From NCBI GenBank assembly GCA_001574975.1, contig KQ965810.1, forward strand, positions 64,280 to 128,279: DNA of 64,000 bases. The letters are read 5' to 3'. Below are positions 38,776-50,559 of the stretch, in pieces. The notes beneath the pieces were generated by a model, which was not told the origin of the DNA, ran no database searches, and saw only the letters and a list, made by a program, of their open reading frames with translations. Both the position numbers and the translations under genes were made by a program. Position 1 is the first letter of the stretch. Every line of letters begins with the position of its first letter. Source of the stretch: Gonapodya prolifera JEL478 (taxonomy: Eukaryota > Monoblepharomycota > Monoblepharidomycetes > Monoblepharidales > Gonapodyaceae).

Positions 38776-40367
38776 ATGAGTTCACTCCTTGATGAGTTCT
38801 TGGAGAGCTCCGCTTACGGCATCGGGCGTACCCCGGGCCGCTCGCTCGAATCTACTCCCAATCGCACATTCAACCTTGAAGACACCACCAACTGGAGCCT
38901 AACCACACCATTCAGGGACACCATCTCCGATCTACGCTTCCCATCTGAGATACCTTCGGAAAACGGCCTGTCCACGCTGGCATTTGTCGCATCCATGGCG
39001 TCTTCGGGCAGTTCGCCGCAACAACGTCCACACGACGACGAAGAAGTTAAACCTTACCCCTCGTTTCTGGACGATCAGGACGATGCTGCGAATGATTTGG
39101 AAGGAGGTCTTGTTCCGGGACCACTCATCAGCATTGCATCCTCCCACGAATCACCAGTCCGATTGCGACAAAACTCCCACCTGCCGGAAACACCCATGCC
39201 TGTTCCTCAACGGTACCTACCACCTATTGATTCGAGCGAAACCGCCGTCAATTCTTCTCTACCTCCGGACGTCCTGACCGTCACTCGCTCCAATCGACTC
39301 AGATCCGGAGACAATAACTCTCGAAAGCCCGAGAAAAAGCCCGAAACAAAGTTTCCCTACCTTTCCCTCATGGGAGCAGCTATAATTGCCCAAAACGGAG
39401 AAAAGGCGACGCTCGACGTCATGCAAAAGTGGATCGAGAGGAACCACGAGGCCGTAGTTTTGCAGCATCCAAATTGGAAGGTTGGTCAATTCAATTCTTC
39501 TCCAACCACAACAATTATCAAAACTGAACTCTTCGCCCTCTGATTCAGGACCGGATCCGCCACAATCTGACCATGCACCTTTGCTTCGATAAGGTCGAAA
39601 CAGAACAACCCTCGCGAAAGAACGCCAAGGGGAACCAATGGTGAGCTTTTGGGAATCTTTACTTTTGCATACGTACGCATGCCAACTCATACTCTGAACC
39701 GAAACACAGGTGCATCCTACCTCAATGGCGGAAATGCTTTGTGCGCGACCCGGAAACCGGAGACGTGACCTTCCACAAGGACTTGAAGCCACCGGGCGAG
39801 AACTTGCTGAAGCGCAAGATGCCCAAATCCGGCAAACGGGCAAAACGGCAGGGGCAGGGACAGGTGCCTGATGAATCGGACGCGGACGAAGACAAAGAGA
39901 ACGACGTTCCCGCACCACAAACGACGACAAACCTTGGCGTGACGAAAGGCTCCAAACGGCCGCTGTCGGAAGGGCAGGAGCAGCCCACGGCCACGGACCG
40001 AAAGCGACGAAAGAAGGATACGGCGTCCAGCGTGTTGCGTTCCACGCGATTGAAGCAACAGAGGGTAGTGCTTGGCTGCGTGGACGGCATCGCTCCATCC
40101 CTCGTTCACGGGGTTCTTGTCGTCGGTGCAATTGGACTCCCGCAAACAACGACGTCGGGTGTGCTGATACCCTTGCCTGATCCGTCAGGAGCAGGAGCAG
40201 GAGCCGCGGGGGCAGGGGCAGGTGCGGGGGAGAAGGAGTTTGTGAAACCACCCGCGCTCGGCGTGTTTGGAAACGTGAACGATACATTGCTGGGACCGTG
40301 CGAAACGCCCGTGCAGGGGACCGAGGTGACGGAGGTTCTGAAGCTTATTTGCGAGCCGAATGTGTAG
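38776..40367 (+). CDS. Divergent forkhead-domain transcription factor
   Basis: Exons 38,776-39,480, 39,549-39,640 and 39,710-40,367, in phase, 484 residues. The forkhead (winged-helix) DNA-binding domain spans about residues 196-280 and is split by both introns: KFPYLSLMGAAIIAQNGEKA (helix 1), LDVMQKWIERNHEAV (helix 2), then HPNWK joined to DRIRHNLTMHLCFDKVE (recognition helix; the family signature is WxxSIRHNLSLxxCFxK) and KGNQWCILP (wing). The S of SIRHNLS is replaced by R and the second S by T. Before the domain is a Ser/Pro-rich region, and after it basic stretches (KRKMPKSGKRAKRQ) typical of nuclear localisation, plus an Ala/Gly repeat. Targets unknown. Confidence 0.85.
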
Positions 40368-40549
40368 GATTTTGAAGGATGGGGTGGGGTCGACCACCCA
40401 TGCCCATGCCGTTGCTGTTTGAAAGTTCGCGAACCCCTTTACAACCCACACGCATACCAAATTTTGTCTGTGTATTTACGTTCAATTAAAATCATGCTTC
40501 CCTATCCCTATACTGCCTGACAAGCGAAGAGTTCAAACTCCACCTACAC

Positions 40550-42243
40550 CTACACCTGCAACCCCTTCCTACTACTCCACCACATCACCGCGGGCAACTT
40601 CCAGTCTTTCGCATACAACCGGCCGTCGAACAGGTTAAAGTCCACGTCCTCAAGGCGCTTGAGGAACCGCTCTGTGGGGACGATGGACAAGAAAGCGGGC
40701 AGGGACTCTTTGGGCGCCGTGGGGATGAGTTCGCGCGTGTGGCGGAGGTGCGCGTGTGCGAGAGTCGCGATCTCGAGCACGGCGTCCGAGAGGGCGGGGG
40801 AGGGACCCTCGCGGAATACGGCCTCTTGGGAGACTCCGTGCTAGATTGCGATTGCGATCCAACGCAATTCACGGGTGAGAAACAACGTCGTCGGACGGAA
40901 CGGAACGCCGGGAAGAATGATGACGAACCTTTGCCATGATATCGGCCGGAAGGTACCACCTCCTCTCCCTTGCCTGCCACGCCGCGCCCCTGAGGACCGT
41001 GGAGATTCCGACGGCTTTCCCGAGGTGGGACGCGGCGTGGTCGGCGTGGAGAGACTGGACCCGGAGCAGTTGCAGGTGCAGGTAGAGCAGCGACGAGGCG
41101 GTGTGTTCGGCGTACTGCTCGAGGGAGGCGAGGGAGGGGTATTGGGCGACGGAGAGGTTGGCGGACTTTTGGATGGAGGAGGGGAGGGGAGGGGAGGGGA
41201 GAAGACGTCAGGGTTTGATAGAGGTTAGGTCTTGGAGTGGGATTCACAAGCGAGAGGCTCACCCGCTCGCGTACAAGCCGCACAAAGAAGGTCTTTGAGA
41301 GCGGCGTCTTTTGCATCGCTCGGTACAGGGCGATCATGGTTGGCGATTGACCGGGATTCCCCTGCAAACAATCAGTGCGATCGTTCGCTCAGGCACAGTA
41401 TATTTTCCTTCACCCCCTTCCACATCATCGCGAAAATTGCATTGTGTGGCGTCAGCACCGTACCATACCTTGAAACACCCATCGATCGCGTCCCGCCACC
41501 ACTGCATCTTGATCCGTCCCAGTTGGTCATTGGAAACAGTCTCCCGGACTCGCGCCAGCTCGACGTTGAGCGCCCGAAGAGCCCACAGAGATTGTCGCAC
41601 GGAGGGTGACGGTTGTAAGAGTGAGATGAGGTACTGCTCATAGTCCGACTTTCTGGAACGATGATGTGTACTTTGGTTGAGCTGTCACGTGAGGCATTGA
41701 CGTGGACTCAACTGACCGTACAAGGTCTGAACAGTAAGCAAAAGGATCGATTGAGGACGTTGGGATGGTGGTCAGGTCCGGAAGCGGTTCTACAGGCTCT
41801 GTCGCCGCCGTGGAGAGCCGTTGCGAGGAAGGGGTGACATGACCATCGGCATCCCCGTGCCCGAAATCGCAGGTTCCATAAGAAGTCTGAGATGGAGGAG
41901 GGTGAAGAGGAAGAGGGTCTGATGCTGGATTCTGGAAACGTGTGCCCGGATTCGAGTGTAGAAGGGGTTGTTGAGGTTTCGGCCGAGGAAGGTTTCCCGG
42001 TGTCGGTGGGAAGAACGGCGCCGGATCGACTCGTTTCTGCGGCTGTGCATTTCCGTTTCCGTCCGCGTGTGGCACTTGGCCAGGGTGTTTGAGCGCCTGC
42101 TGGGGAAGCGATGCCCACGCCTGCGACCCCGCGACAAAGGCACGCGCGGACACGCTGGCCAGCACGGCCGCTGCAGCTGAGACTCGCGAGTGCCGCGCGT
42201 GTGGAACGTGCGCGCAGACGCGGTGAATCGACCGTCGATGCAT
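40550..42243 (-). CDS. NDUFAF6-like mitochondrial complex I assembly factor (squalene/phytoene synthase fold)
   Basis: Start MHRRSIHRVCAHVPHARHSR at 42,243, an Arg/Ala-rich presumed mitochondrial presequence; stop at 40,550. Conserved blocks across about six exons: PFAYCSDLV joined to KSDYEQYLISLLQP, SLWALRALNVELARVRETVS, IKMQWWRDAIDGCFK, IALYRAMQKTPLSKTFF, LEQYAEHTASSLLYL, LHADHAASHLGKAVGISTVL, and LPAFLSIVPTERFLKRLEDV with DFNLFDGRLYAKDWKLP at the end. This matches NDUFAF6 in order and spacing. The family has the trans-isoprenyl synthase fold; NDUFAF6 is needed for ND1 maturation in animals. The low-complexity stretch after the presequence (about residues 45-140) is variable. The start codon is 50 bases from that of the divergent metallophosphoesterase gene. 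The in-frame ATG at 42,357 would overlap that gene and is disfavoured. Confidence 0.85.
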
Positions 42244-42293
42244 GTGCGAGTGCGAGTGTGTCTTCACCTGGCAGAACTGCAAGATCAGCCGCG

Positions 42294-44495
42294 ATGGCCA
42301 CCACTCCAAGCTGGAAGCACACGCTGCGCATTCTGGTGGCAGGCGACGTCCACGCAAGACTCGATGGGGTGGCGAAGCTGCAGGCGGCGGTCAGGAAGTG
42401 GAACTGGAACGCGTGCGTCTTCTCTGTCTTCTCTGGCCAAAGGTCTTCCCGCATTTCTTTCACCTCCCGCTCCCGCTGCCTCTCCCACTCCCACGCACAG
42501 CCCGGACATGGTCCTTCTCTGCGGAGACCTCGCAAACGCAGACCACGATCTCTCGCAGATCCGCGCGGTGCTGCTCGGCAATCGTGGGTGGACGTGCATG
42601 TGCATCCAACTCGAACTCGAACTCTTCACGCTTCATGCCCTTACTCCCCACTCTATACTCCCTCCTTGAATTGACCTCGAAAAGAAACTACTCCACCCAA
42701 GAAGTCGGCCTCTGCTGAATCCGCAGAAGCCAAAAGGCGAGCTCAGGACGAAACCGACTTCAACATGGTGCTCGATGCGTTCGAGGAGACGCGCCTCCCA
42801 GTGCTTTACATTCCAGGTGAGAGGGGGTGGAGGGGGTGTTTGGCGAGGTCTAAGCGCCGCTATGCGCTGACCGAGGCTGGTTGCCGGAGGCGAAAGATCT
42901 GCGCGAAGCGCGAATGTCCTGCGCGGAGCGAATACTCCCGCCGGAGGCAGATACACCGCGGAGCGGAATTATACTTTCGTGGAGCGAACATCGAGGTCTA
43001 GGCGCCGCTAGGGGATAACCGAGGGTGTCGAGCGAAGCGAGATGTCCACCGGTGGCGAATTCACCCTGCGGAGCGAACCCGAGACCTAGGTGCCGACCGA
43101 GGACTCTTTCGCGGAGCCAGCATCGATGCAATCTCAATGCCACCGAGCTTACTCCCTCGGCATTCAGGTAACCACGACCCCCGCTCGGCCTTCCCGGATC
43201 TCGACCCCGCTCTCCTCCCCGAACCCTCGTCATTGCCACCCCACCAAGGCTTTAAGTCGGCTCAGGACCCAAAAGCCTACGTCAGGTCCTTGAACGTGGG
43301 GAAGCGATCGCCTCGCGGTGCCATTGCCACGTACGCAACACCAACGACGCGCAGCGAATGGGACGGTGCGCCCATGTGGCAGAAGCTCAAAAAACTGAAA
43401 CAAGGCAGCGCGGGCGCGAGCGAGAACGTACACGGCAAGATTGTACGGCTTGGTGAGTGGTCCACGTGAGAGGTCTTGAGCGCTGTCTAAGGCCTAGGCG
43501 CATTAACGCCGACCGAGGCTATTTGCCGGAGTCGAATGATCCAGTCACGAAGCGGAGCGGCTCTTGTCCAAAGCGCAGAGCAGAGCGCCCTTTCCTGCCG
43601 AAGTCGAAACCCACGCGTCTAAGTGGTTTCGTGTCAATTCTCCCTATTCAGCGCCCAAGCTCCTCCTTGCCAGTTACGGCGGATCAGTGCCCCAAACAAT
43701 GCACGACAATCCCGCGCGAAAGGCACATCTCGGTAAGTCCTTGGCTTGGCTTGGCCGCAACAAAAGCATTCCGTTCCGCCGCCCACAACTCAACTAAATA
43801 TTCCCCCAACCGCAACCGCAAGGCTTCCCCTACGACGAATCCGCGCACAGCAATGCCATCAACTCCCTCCTCGCCCGCACCCAAAGCGGGGCCGTCGACT
43901 CGGACCTGTACGAAAAGCACCTTGCAACACGGCTCGACAAGAAAAAGGCACACGTCACCAAGTCGTGGGGCAACAGATCAGGCCCGGAGACGAACGCGCC
44001 CGAGAACGAACCAGAGTGTGTCATTTTGATGACGCATTGCGGGCCGGCGGGAGTTGGTGAGTGGGGGGAAGTTCAACAGGGGGGTGGGGGGGGACGGCGC
44101 ACATCCAATCCGTTGGCCAAAATGCATGCCCATGCGCCTTACGCCTCACCATTTCAGGCACCACCCACACACACCTCAATCTCAGCGACCCCGCCAAGCT
44201 CCAGTCGATCGAAACGGGCTCCCACTCGCTGCGGAAGATTCTGACGTCGTCGTCCGTTCAAACGCCCACGGGCGACGCGCCGTCGGTCATTGCGGCCATC
44301 CACGGGCACGCGCACTTTTCGCAGGGACTGGCGCACCTGGGCACCGTGCCCGTGATCAACGCGGGGCCGATGCGGGACGGCTATGTTGCTATGCTGACTT
44401 TGATCGAGAACAGTGCGGGGTCGAAGACGAAGTTCGACGCGTTCAGAGTGCCGCGATGGACACTCGGTGGGACTCAGTTTATGAAACTAGACTAG
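42294..44495 (+). CDS. Calcineurin-like metallophosphoesterase
   Basis: Two-metal phosphoesterase of unknown substrate. Exon 1 is 42,294-42,412 and exon 2 starts at 42,501; further exons end at 42,816, run 43,168-43,452, restart at 43,652 and end at TAG 44,495. All five signature motifs are present in order: ILVAGDVHARLDG (GDxH), MVLLCGDLANADHDLSQ (GDxxN), VLYIPGNHDPR (GNHD, formed by splicing across the long intron 42,817-43,167), VILMTHCGPAG (THxGP) and IAAIHGHAHFSQG (GHxH) with PVINAGPMRDGY. A Lys/Ala/Glu-rich insert precedes the third motif. Two of its introns carry copies of the dispersed hairpin element. The boundary after exon 2 (about 42,560-42,680) is unclear. Confidence 0.82.
42845..43110 (+). 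repeat. Dispersed hairpin element, copy A (three tandem cores)
   Basis: Lies inside the 351-base intron 42,817-43,167 of the metallophosphoesterase gene. Cores start at 42,847 (GGTCTAAGCGC, six-base loop, GCGCTGACCGAGG), 42,995 (GGTCTAGGCGC, ending AACCGAGG) and 43,083 (degenerate, ending GACCGAGG). Between them run GC-rich words: CCGGAGGCGAA, GCGCGAAGCGCGAAT, GCGCGGAGCGAAT, CCGGAGGCAGA, GCGGAGCGGAAT. Confidence 0.8.
43487..43600 (+). repeat. Dispersed hairpin element, copy B
   Basis: In the next long intron (43,453-43,651, 199 bases) of the same gene. Core at 43,491-43,518 (GGCCTAGGCGC ... GCCGACCGAGG), followed by CCGGAGTCGAA, CGAAGCGGAGCGG and AAGCGCAGAGC. More diverged than copies A and C. 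Confidence 0.75.
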
Positions 44496-44531
44496 AAATA
44501 AGGCCAAAATGCCAGTGTAAATTATCCACAT

Positions 44532-47500
44532 TTATACATTATCCACATAAAACTGTCTTGGAGAAGGTTCTCCTCGCCCCCGCAAGGATCGAACATCAGA
44601 ACCTCTCCCGCTCTGACTAAAAAGCCCATTTTCCAACGGGTATGAAACAGGCTGCCATTCATGCATTGCCGCCACCGCATTTCCGTCACTGTCCAATTGA
44701 GCACCTGAAATGAAACCCGATTCGCTCGCGACTGGGGGTCGCTCTGATTGTCTCTGCTGATGGTGGTGGCCCTTGAGGGCCTGCTGCTGCGATGCAGGTC
44801 GTAGTACTTGCGGCTCTGGGTCCATCCAAAACGCCCTCGAGTGGCCGGGACCACCGTGTCGCCCAACGTACCGGCCATCCACGACGCTTTGGGGTCGCGA
44901 ATGCGACTGGGAGTGCGACGCCACGGAGTTTCGCAACGACGGCGGCATGTGCATTTGTTGGGCCTGGGAAGATGCAGATGCATGGGAGGTCGAGTCCGGG
45001 ATGTGGGAGTTCGATTGCGACGACTGCTTTGCGGGAGGCGGACATCCACCACCTCGGACTGCTTCGTGCGCAATCCGCCGGTCGCTACTCTGCCACCCAC
45101 CATTGCGTCTATCGTCCATTCTCGGCCCGAGCGACCGTTCGAAGGGAGAGCGATTGGCCGCTGCGCTTGCACTGCCGTTGGCGGACCTCGCTAAATCCTC
45201 CACAAAGGCGGTGTCGTACCCATTCGGGCGCATTGCAAGCCTGAGTCCGTCCAGAAAGTTCGATCCCTGCGACGCACCGAGTGCGGTGCCACTTCGTGAG
45301 CTTGGGACTTCATCGTCCCTAAACGGAAACTTGGCCTTGGCTCGTGCCCTCAATTTGGCAACTCTTCTCTCGGAGTCTTTCTTCTCCTTCTCCAACACTG
45401 GGACACCATCAAGCAGTGACAGTGTGAAGCCAGTACCTGCGATTATGGTCGCTCGATAAGCGAGTCGGCGAACGTACTCCACGTCCGAAAGCGTCCGTTT
45501 GAAATTCTGGTCAATCCCAACCCATTTGTCCCGGTCCGATGTTGACGTGGTCAAGCTCGCCACCGGCGCGTACAAGCTGCGTGTAATAGGATTGTACCTT
45601 TCACATGGACGATTGAACCATTTGAACCCTTTCTTCACAATGAAAAAGCGCTACTTGAAGCTTACCGAATATCGAGCTCTTCCAGTGCTTTCAAACTCTT
45701 GAGCGCCCTGATACTCTCTCCAAAGTCGGTCACCTCATTATCAAAAACCACGAGCCTCCTAAGGCGTGTCATGTACTTGGCGGCGACCAAATCCGTGAGT
45801 TTGTTGTGGGCAAGAACAAGTGTGTGAAGATTCGGTGTCCCCTTCGCAAACGGCTTGGGGAGCGCCCCTCGTAGACTGCACGAGGAAACGTCGAGGTGCT
45901 CCAGCTTAGAGAAGTCTGATAGCATCTCAAGCGATCCAAACGTGTTGCCTAGGACGCCCAAGCAGTACCTTGGTGAGACACCACCGTTTGGTCTCCATTC
46001 AGGGACTCAACCACACGAACCTGCCAACGTCAACCTCCGTACCACTCGCATAAGTCTCAGTTCCACCCCGGCAAGAGTCGCATGCTCCTGCTCCGCCAGC
46101 CCGACCTCCTCCAGATCTGGACAATGCTCGACACCAGAGAGCTCTTTCAGCCGGTTCCCGTCAAGGGCAAGGACGCGCAATCTCGGCATGCGTGACACGT
46201 CCACTTGGGAAAGACGATTGCGTTGCAAACGAAGCACCTCGAGAGAGGTAAGATTCGGAGCTTGGAACGAAGTGAGGCGATTCCCGTCTGAGACAGAGGC
46301 GACGAGGTTATCATGAGGAGCACTTCCAACATGGTACCAAACATCCCATACTCACCCAAGATCAGCTCCTTTAGCCCAACCAGTCCCTCGCAACCATCCA
46401 TTCTCTCCACTTCGTTATCCCCGACATCAAGTACTTCGAGCGAACCACCCCGGGCTTCACCCATGTCGATTGTCCGGACCCTATTCCCCCGGATGGAGCA
46501 TCGTGCCAGTGATGGCATACGTCGAAGTGCCGATACATCGTGGAGGCCATTTCGGTCGGCAATCAGCACGCGGAGGTGCCGGAGTTGTGTCAGGGCTTCG
46601 GGAGGGAGCGTGTAAGTACAATGAGGTAGAATAAGAGTCTACCAGGCGAAAGTCTCGCAGTTCTTCACTAACCTTCCAAATCGGTCATTTCGTTCCCAGA
46701 CACATTGAGCCATTGCAGATCAGCGAGATGGGTAAAGCTCGTTAGGCTGCTCAACCTAAAGTGCCAAAAGCAGTTCAGTCGTTGTTCTCCCAAGGCAGAA
46801 CCAGAACCTCTACATACCGATTCCCCGTCGCACTCAACTCCATTACTCCACCAGGCACGCCCCTCAAATACGCTACCCGATTATCATCCATCCTCATTCT
46901 TCGTAAGTTCCGCCCAACCACCCCCTCCAACCCTGCCAACGTCTCCAACCCCCTCCCAGTCACATCCATCCACTCGTCCTCGCCTCGCCACGTTTGCGCC
47001 GCCAGGATCCTCACCCAGTCGGGGCGCACCCGAACTGCATCCTCGCGCGGCTTTGCTTGAACAGCAGCGACAGCCTCGTTCTTTCCTGGCATGGACATCG
47101 CTCTCCTCCGTGAACCCCCCACTTTCCGCTCCTCAACCATCCTCGCCAGCGTCTCGGCACCGGGTGTCGGCGTGACATCGATGTCGCCCAGAAACTCCTC
47201 CGAGTCGCCAGTCACATTGGGTTCGACCATTCGCGTCGTGCGTGGGGAATTCCGCAGCATGGAGGGAATTGCAGTTGGAGCGGGGCCGAGGGAGGCAACA
47301 ACGCTTGGGTGTACAGCGCCGCTGAGCGAAACATCTGCAACAATGACCTCAGCCCACCGACCACGACATGACCTGTCGCACACACGTCCAACTCACCTAT
47401 CCTCGCCAAACTCTCCAGTGCCGTCTCCAAACCCCTCACCACCATCGACTCCTCTTCTTCCTCGTCTTCAAACCCTGCTTCCGTTTTCCTCTCCGTCTCT

Positions 47501-49784
47501 TCAACCCCCTTCTCGCCCGCATGCACAACCTGCACTGACCCCATCCTTGGAAATGGCGATTTCACGGGAGAATCGGAGAAGGGAACCACAACGGACATCT
47601 CTCCATCGGCTCCAGGGACGACGAGGAGACCGGACGGATCTAGCAACACCAACCGAGTACGGTGAACACACAACGAAAGGAGCGGTTCGTCCGTCAGCTG
47701 CCAGGCGCACACCAAACCAGCAAAACCGAAAAACCCACCAGTTTCCCCATCCACCTCCCACGTTGCTTCACCGTCGACCTCCGTAATGTCCTCAAACCCT
47801 GCAATCACCCTATCGATCCCGCCCTCGGCGTCTCTCCACCCGGCCTGCCCGTCGTCCACAACATCCACCGCGCTGTCCTTCTTGACCCCCCCACCGCCTA
47901 CCAGACCCCCGGCGCTCTCGCTGGTGTCCGCCTCCCGCGCAACCTCTTCAAGTCCCCGGGCCTCTTCGTCGTTTCCCTCCCAGACGCCTTTGCGCGGGTT
48001 GAACCGCATGTCGGGGTGGCGTGACGCCGCGAGGTGCTGCATTGCCGCGGAAGAGGCTATGTCAAAGGGCACAATTGCGTCAACGAAAAAGTCAGGACCG
48101 CTCCAAGAGTCAATCAACACAGTAGGTACCACTCACCCCTCCCCGCAATCGCGCTCAGATCCGTAATGACTCCCATCCTTCTCCTCTGCGCTCTCCTCCC
48201 TTCCTCACCCTCTGCGGCATTGGAGCGCATTTGCCTCTCCTCGACCACCCGCGCGGGAGTGCCTGGCATTGCTACATCCTCCCGCTCGGGGGAGGCTCCC
48301 ACGTCCTCCAGAAAGTCGATGTCGGAGGGGTACTCGGTGCACTGCGACGCCGCGCGCTCGAGCAAGGGCGGGTGCGGCACGGCCCGTGGGGCGGGGCGGG
48401 GTGTGGGGGCGTCGGCGTCCATGGAGGGCTCGTCGGGCGCCCACGCGGCGTCACCCGTGCGCGCCCAGTCGGACCACCCGGCGGGGCCCGGGGAGGTTGA
48501 GGTGTTGGGATGGTCGACGGTGGGTGTGTGGGGAGGGGACGATGGGGCGGCTGAGTCGTCCAGGTGGGAGGAGGAGGGGTGGGATATGTCGGCGGGGTTG
48601 GTGGTGAGAAGGTGCGAGGTTGAGGATTGGGTGGTAGGAGTGGGAAGAGTGTTGTCTGGTAGGTGCGATTCGGAGGAAGCGAAGGAGGTGTATGCAGAGG
48701 AGAGAGGTGGGGACGGCGGGCGGGGTGCTGTTCTGTGACGGTGAGACTGGGTTCGGGAGGCAGTGGATGCCGTCCGGGACTGGCGTGTGGAATCCAGTCG
48801 ACGCTCGTCACCTCCGCGTGCGTATTCCAGTGCCTGCCTGTGTCCACTTGTTTCCGTCCCCTCGTCATCGTGGCTTTGCGGGGTTCCAGTATCCCCCGCC
48901 TCGAGCGCGTCTGCCCTACCTTCTCGCTCCCGCCACAGCGCGTACTCTCCCCCGCCTCTCATCTCTGCGCCCATATCGGCCACCGCTGTTCGGGACGACG
49001 CCACAGATGCCGCGTACCCATCCGGTGCGAGTCCAGGGGAGGAGTACCGAGGGAAGCCATGCGACTCTCCCATGGCGCCTGACTCGGTCTGGGGAGGATT
49101 TGATGGAAAAGGAAGTGCTAGCCCGGCGCGAGACGAGGCTGAGGGGGAGGCCAAGGTCATGCTGGAGTCCGAGGGTGGAGGAGCGGGGTAGGATGACCCG
49201 TTGCCGCCCTGTGAGCCGGCAGACCCGTGCAAAGGTGAGGTGAAGAAGGCATGTACAGGGTCATGCCGATGTTGATCGTGGCGTCCTGCACTGCTCCCGC
49301 TTCCGAGTCGTTGGTGACGGACTGGTGTGCCATTCCCGTCCAGTCTCTGATGGTCGGCTCCCCCGCCACTCCTCCCCGCCTGCACCGGCGATGGGGGGAC
49401 AAAGAGCATTTCTAGCTTGGAGGGAGCGAACAGGTCGGTCAAGAGTGCGCCCTTCCATGGAGGATCGGACGTCAGGTGGCGACGGTTACGCGAGGAGGAC
49501 GAGGATGAGCGAGGGAGCGGGAATGAGGGAGAATTGCGTACGCGGACTGTTCCCGAGTCTGAGCGGAGCTGGTCTGAGGAGGAGTGCGAGATTCGCGAGG
49601 AGGAGGAGAAGGAGCGAGAGGGAACGCGGGATTGGGAGTGCTGCACATCGGATTGGAACCAGTCTGTGTCGAGTTCCGAGAACTGCGAGTGGGATGCGAA
49701 CAGGTTGTCGATGTTCTGCGAGGCGGTGTCGGTGTGCAAGTCCGCGGGGAGCAGCGCGTGAGCGTCAGCCGCGACTCCGTTCAT
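44532..49784 (-). CDS. Large leucine-rich-repeat scaffold resembling Cdc11/Nud1 (septation/mitotic-exit network)
   Basis: Multi-exon gene ending at 44,532. The likely start is MNGVAADAHALLPADLH at 49,784; an in-frame ATG at 50,072 is possible. Order: a long Ser/Pro/His-rich disordered part (48,120-49,784), GVITDLSAIAGRGEW, DMRFNPRKGVWEGNDEEARG, an acidic part with FLGDIDVTPTPG, then leucine-rich repeats (LRRMRMDDNRVAYLRG, LRVLIADRNGLHDVSALRRM, LEVLDVGDNEVERMDG, LRVLALDGNRLKELSGVEHC, LHTLVLAHNKLTDLVAAKYM, LRRLVVFDNEVTDFGESIRA) and an LRR cap (NPITRSLYAP, then DKWVGIDQNFKRTLSDVEYV, RRLAYRATI and LSLLDG). The cap and the FNPRKGVWEGND block are typical of fungal Cdc11/Nud1, which anchor the SIN/MEN pathway at the spindle pole body or centrosome. 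The tail (44,540-45,300) is Ser/Gln/His-rich. Exon limits are approximate. Confidence 0.6.
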
Positions 49785-50139
49785 GTCCGATGCGGCGGGG
49801 CAGACTGCGCCACAGCAACTGGATGCGAGAGTGCCGGAGTTCTGCGCGGGATGAGCGTGCGCGTGGGCTGCAGAGTGGCTGGCGCACAAAGAGCGAAAGG
49901 TGATTTGTGCGGCGATGCGGCGGAGTCCGACGGTGGTAAGAAAACGGAGCACGGCGAGCGCGGTATTGGCGGGCGACGTGCGTCGGTGCAGTTGGCTGAC
50001 CCCTGGGCGTTTGTGTGCAGTTGAACCGGGCCGGGAGCAAAGCCAGTTCGTAACTGCGGTCATTTCTTCCAAACCAATCTCATCTCTTTTGTCTTATCAC
50101 AGGAATAACATTAATAAAAGATATAAAGAAGGACGAATT

Positions 50140-50290
50140 TCATCTCTTTTTTCGCGATTTCGACCTTTTGCCATCCCGAGAAGCCGAGCGCGATCGCTCT
50201 CTTTTTGGCTCCGCACGAGCACGACGACGTGACAGTCTCTTGCCCTCCTCTAAATCCTCAGAAGAGGAGTCATCCCGCGGAGCAAGGGGA
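50140..50290 (-). pseudogene. Arg/Ser-rich tail-like frame, unassigned
   Basis: Minus-strand frame ending in a stop at 50,140 that reads DDSSSEDLEEGKRL and then RERSRSASRDGKRSKSRKKR, like the C terminus of an SR-type RNA-binding or nuclear protein. No upstream exon can be found, because the sequence to the right is the plus-strand Sel1 fragment and the AT-rich insertion. It may be the end of a gene cut off by the insertion, or chance. Confidence 0.3.
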
Positions 50291-50555
50291 TGCCGATGTT
50301 CAGTACCTTCTTGGAAATTGGCTCTTCCACTCAAATATGAACAAGGCGGTGTTTTGGTGGGAGAAATCTGCTGGACAATGACATGAAGATGCAAGAAATT
50401 CCCTACTTGATCTCAAGTACGAAGATATTGATGATCCCAATCTGCGTCCTCTTCTGGTTTGTACTGGGGACCTCTCTGGAAATCAAAACGATCCTGACTT
50501 CAACAAAATGATAGTTCCTGACTTCTGCAAGACTACAGAAGCAATTGAGAGATGA
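50255..50555 (+). pseudogene. Sel1-repeat protein fragment
   Basis: The plus-strand reading AEQGDADVQYLLGNWLF followed by NKAVFWWEKSAGQ is a typical Sel1 repeat, and DARNSLLDLKYEDIDDPNLR follows. It lacks a start and any upstream repeats, and looks broken. The fragment resembles the tails of Sel1 proteins like that at 14.4-15.1 kb, but it is too short to be sure of its origin. Confidence 0.5.
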
Positions 50556-50559
50556 TGTA

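Noticed and set aside
42111-42293. Upstream extension of the metallophosphoesterase frame
   Set aside because: It would overlap the NDUFAF6-like presequence; the GDxH motif follows closely after the ATG at 42,294, as is normal for the family.
48034-49903. Several long plus-strand frames opposite the leucine-rich scaffold gene
   Set aside because: Arg/Gly-rich shadows of the Ser/Pro-rich minus-strand coding sequence.
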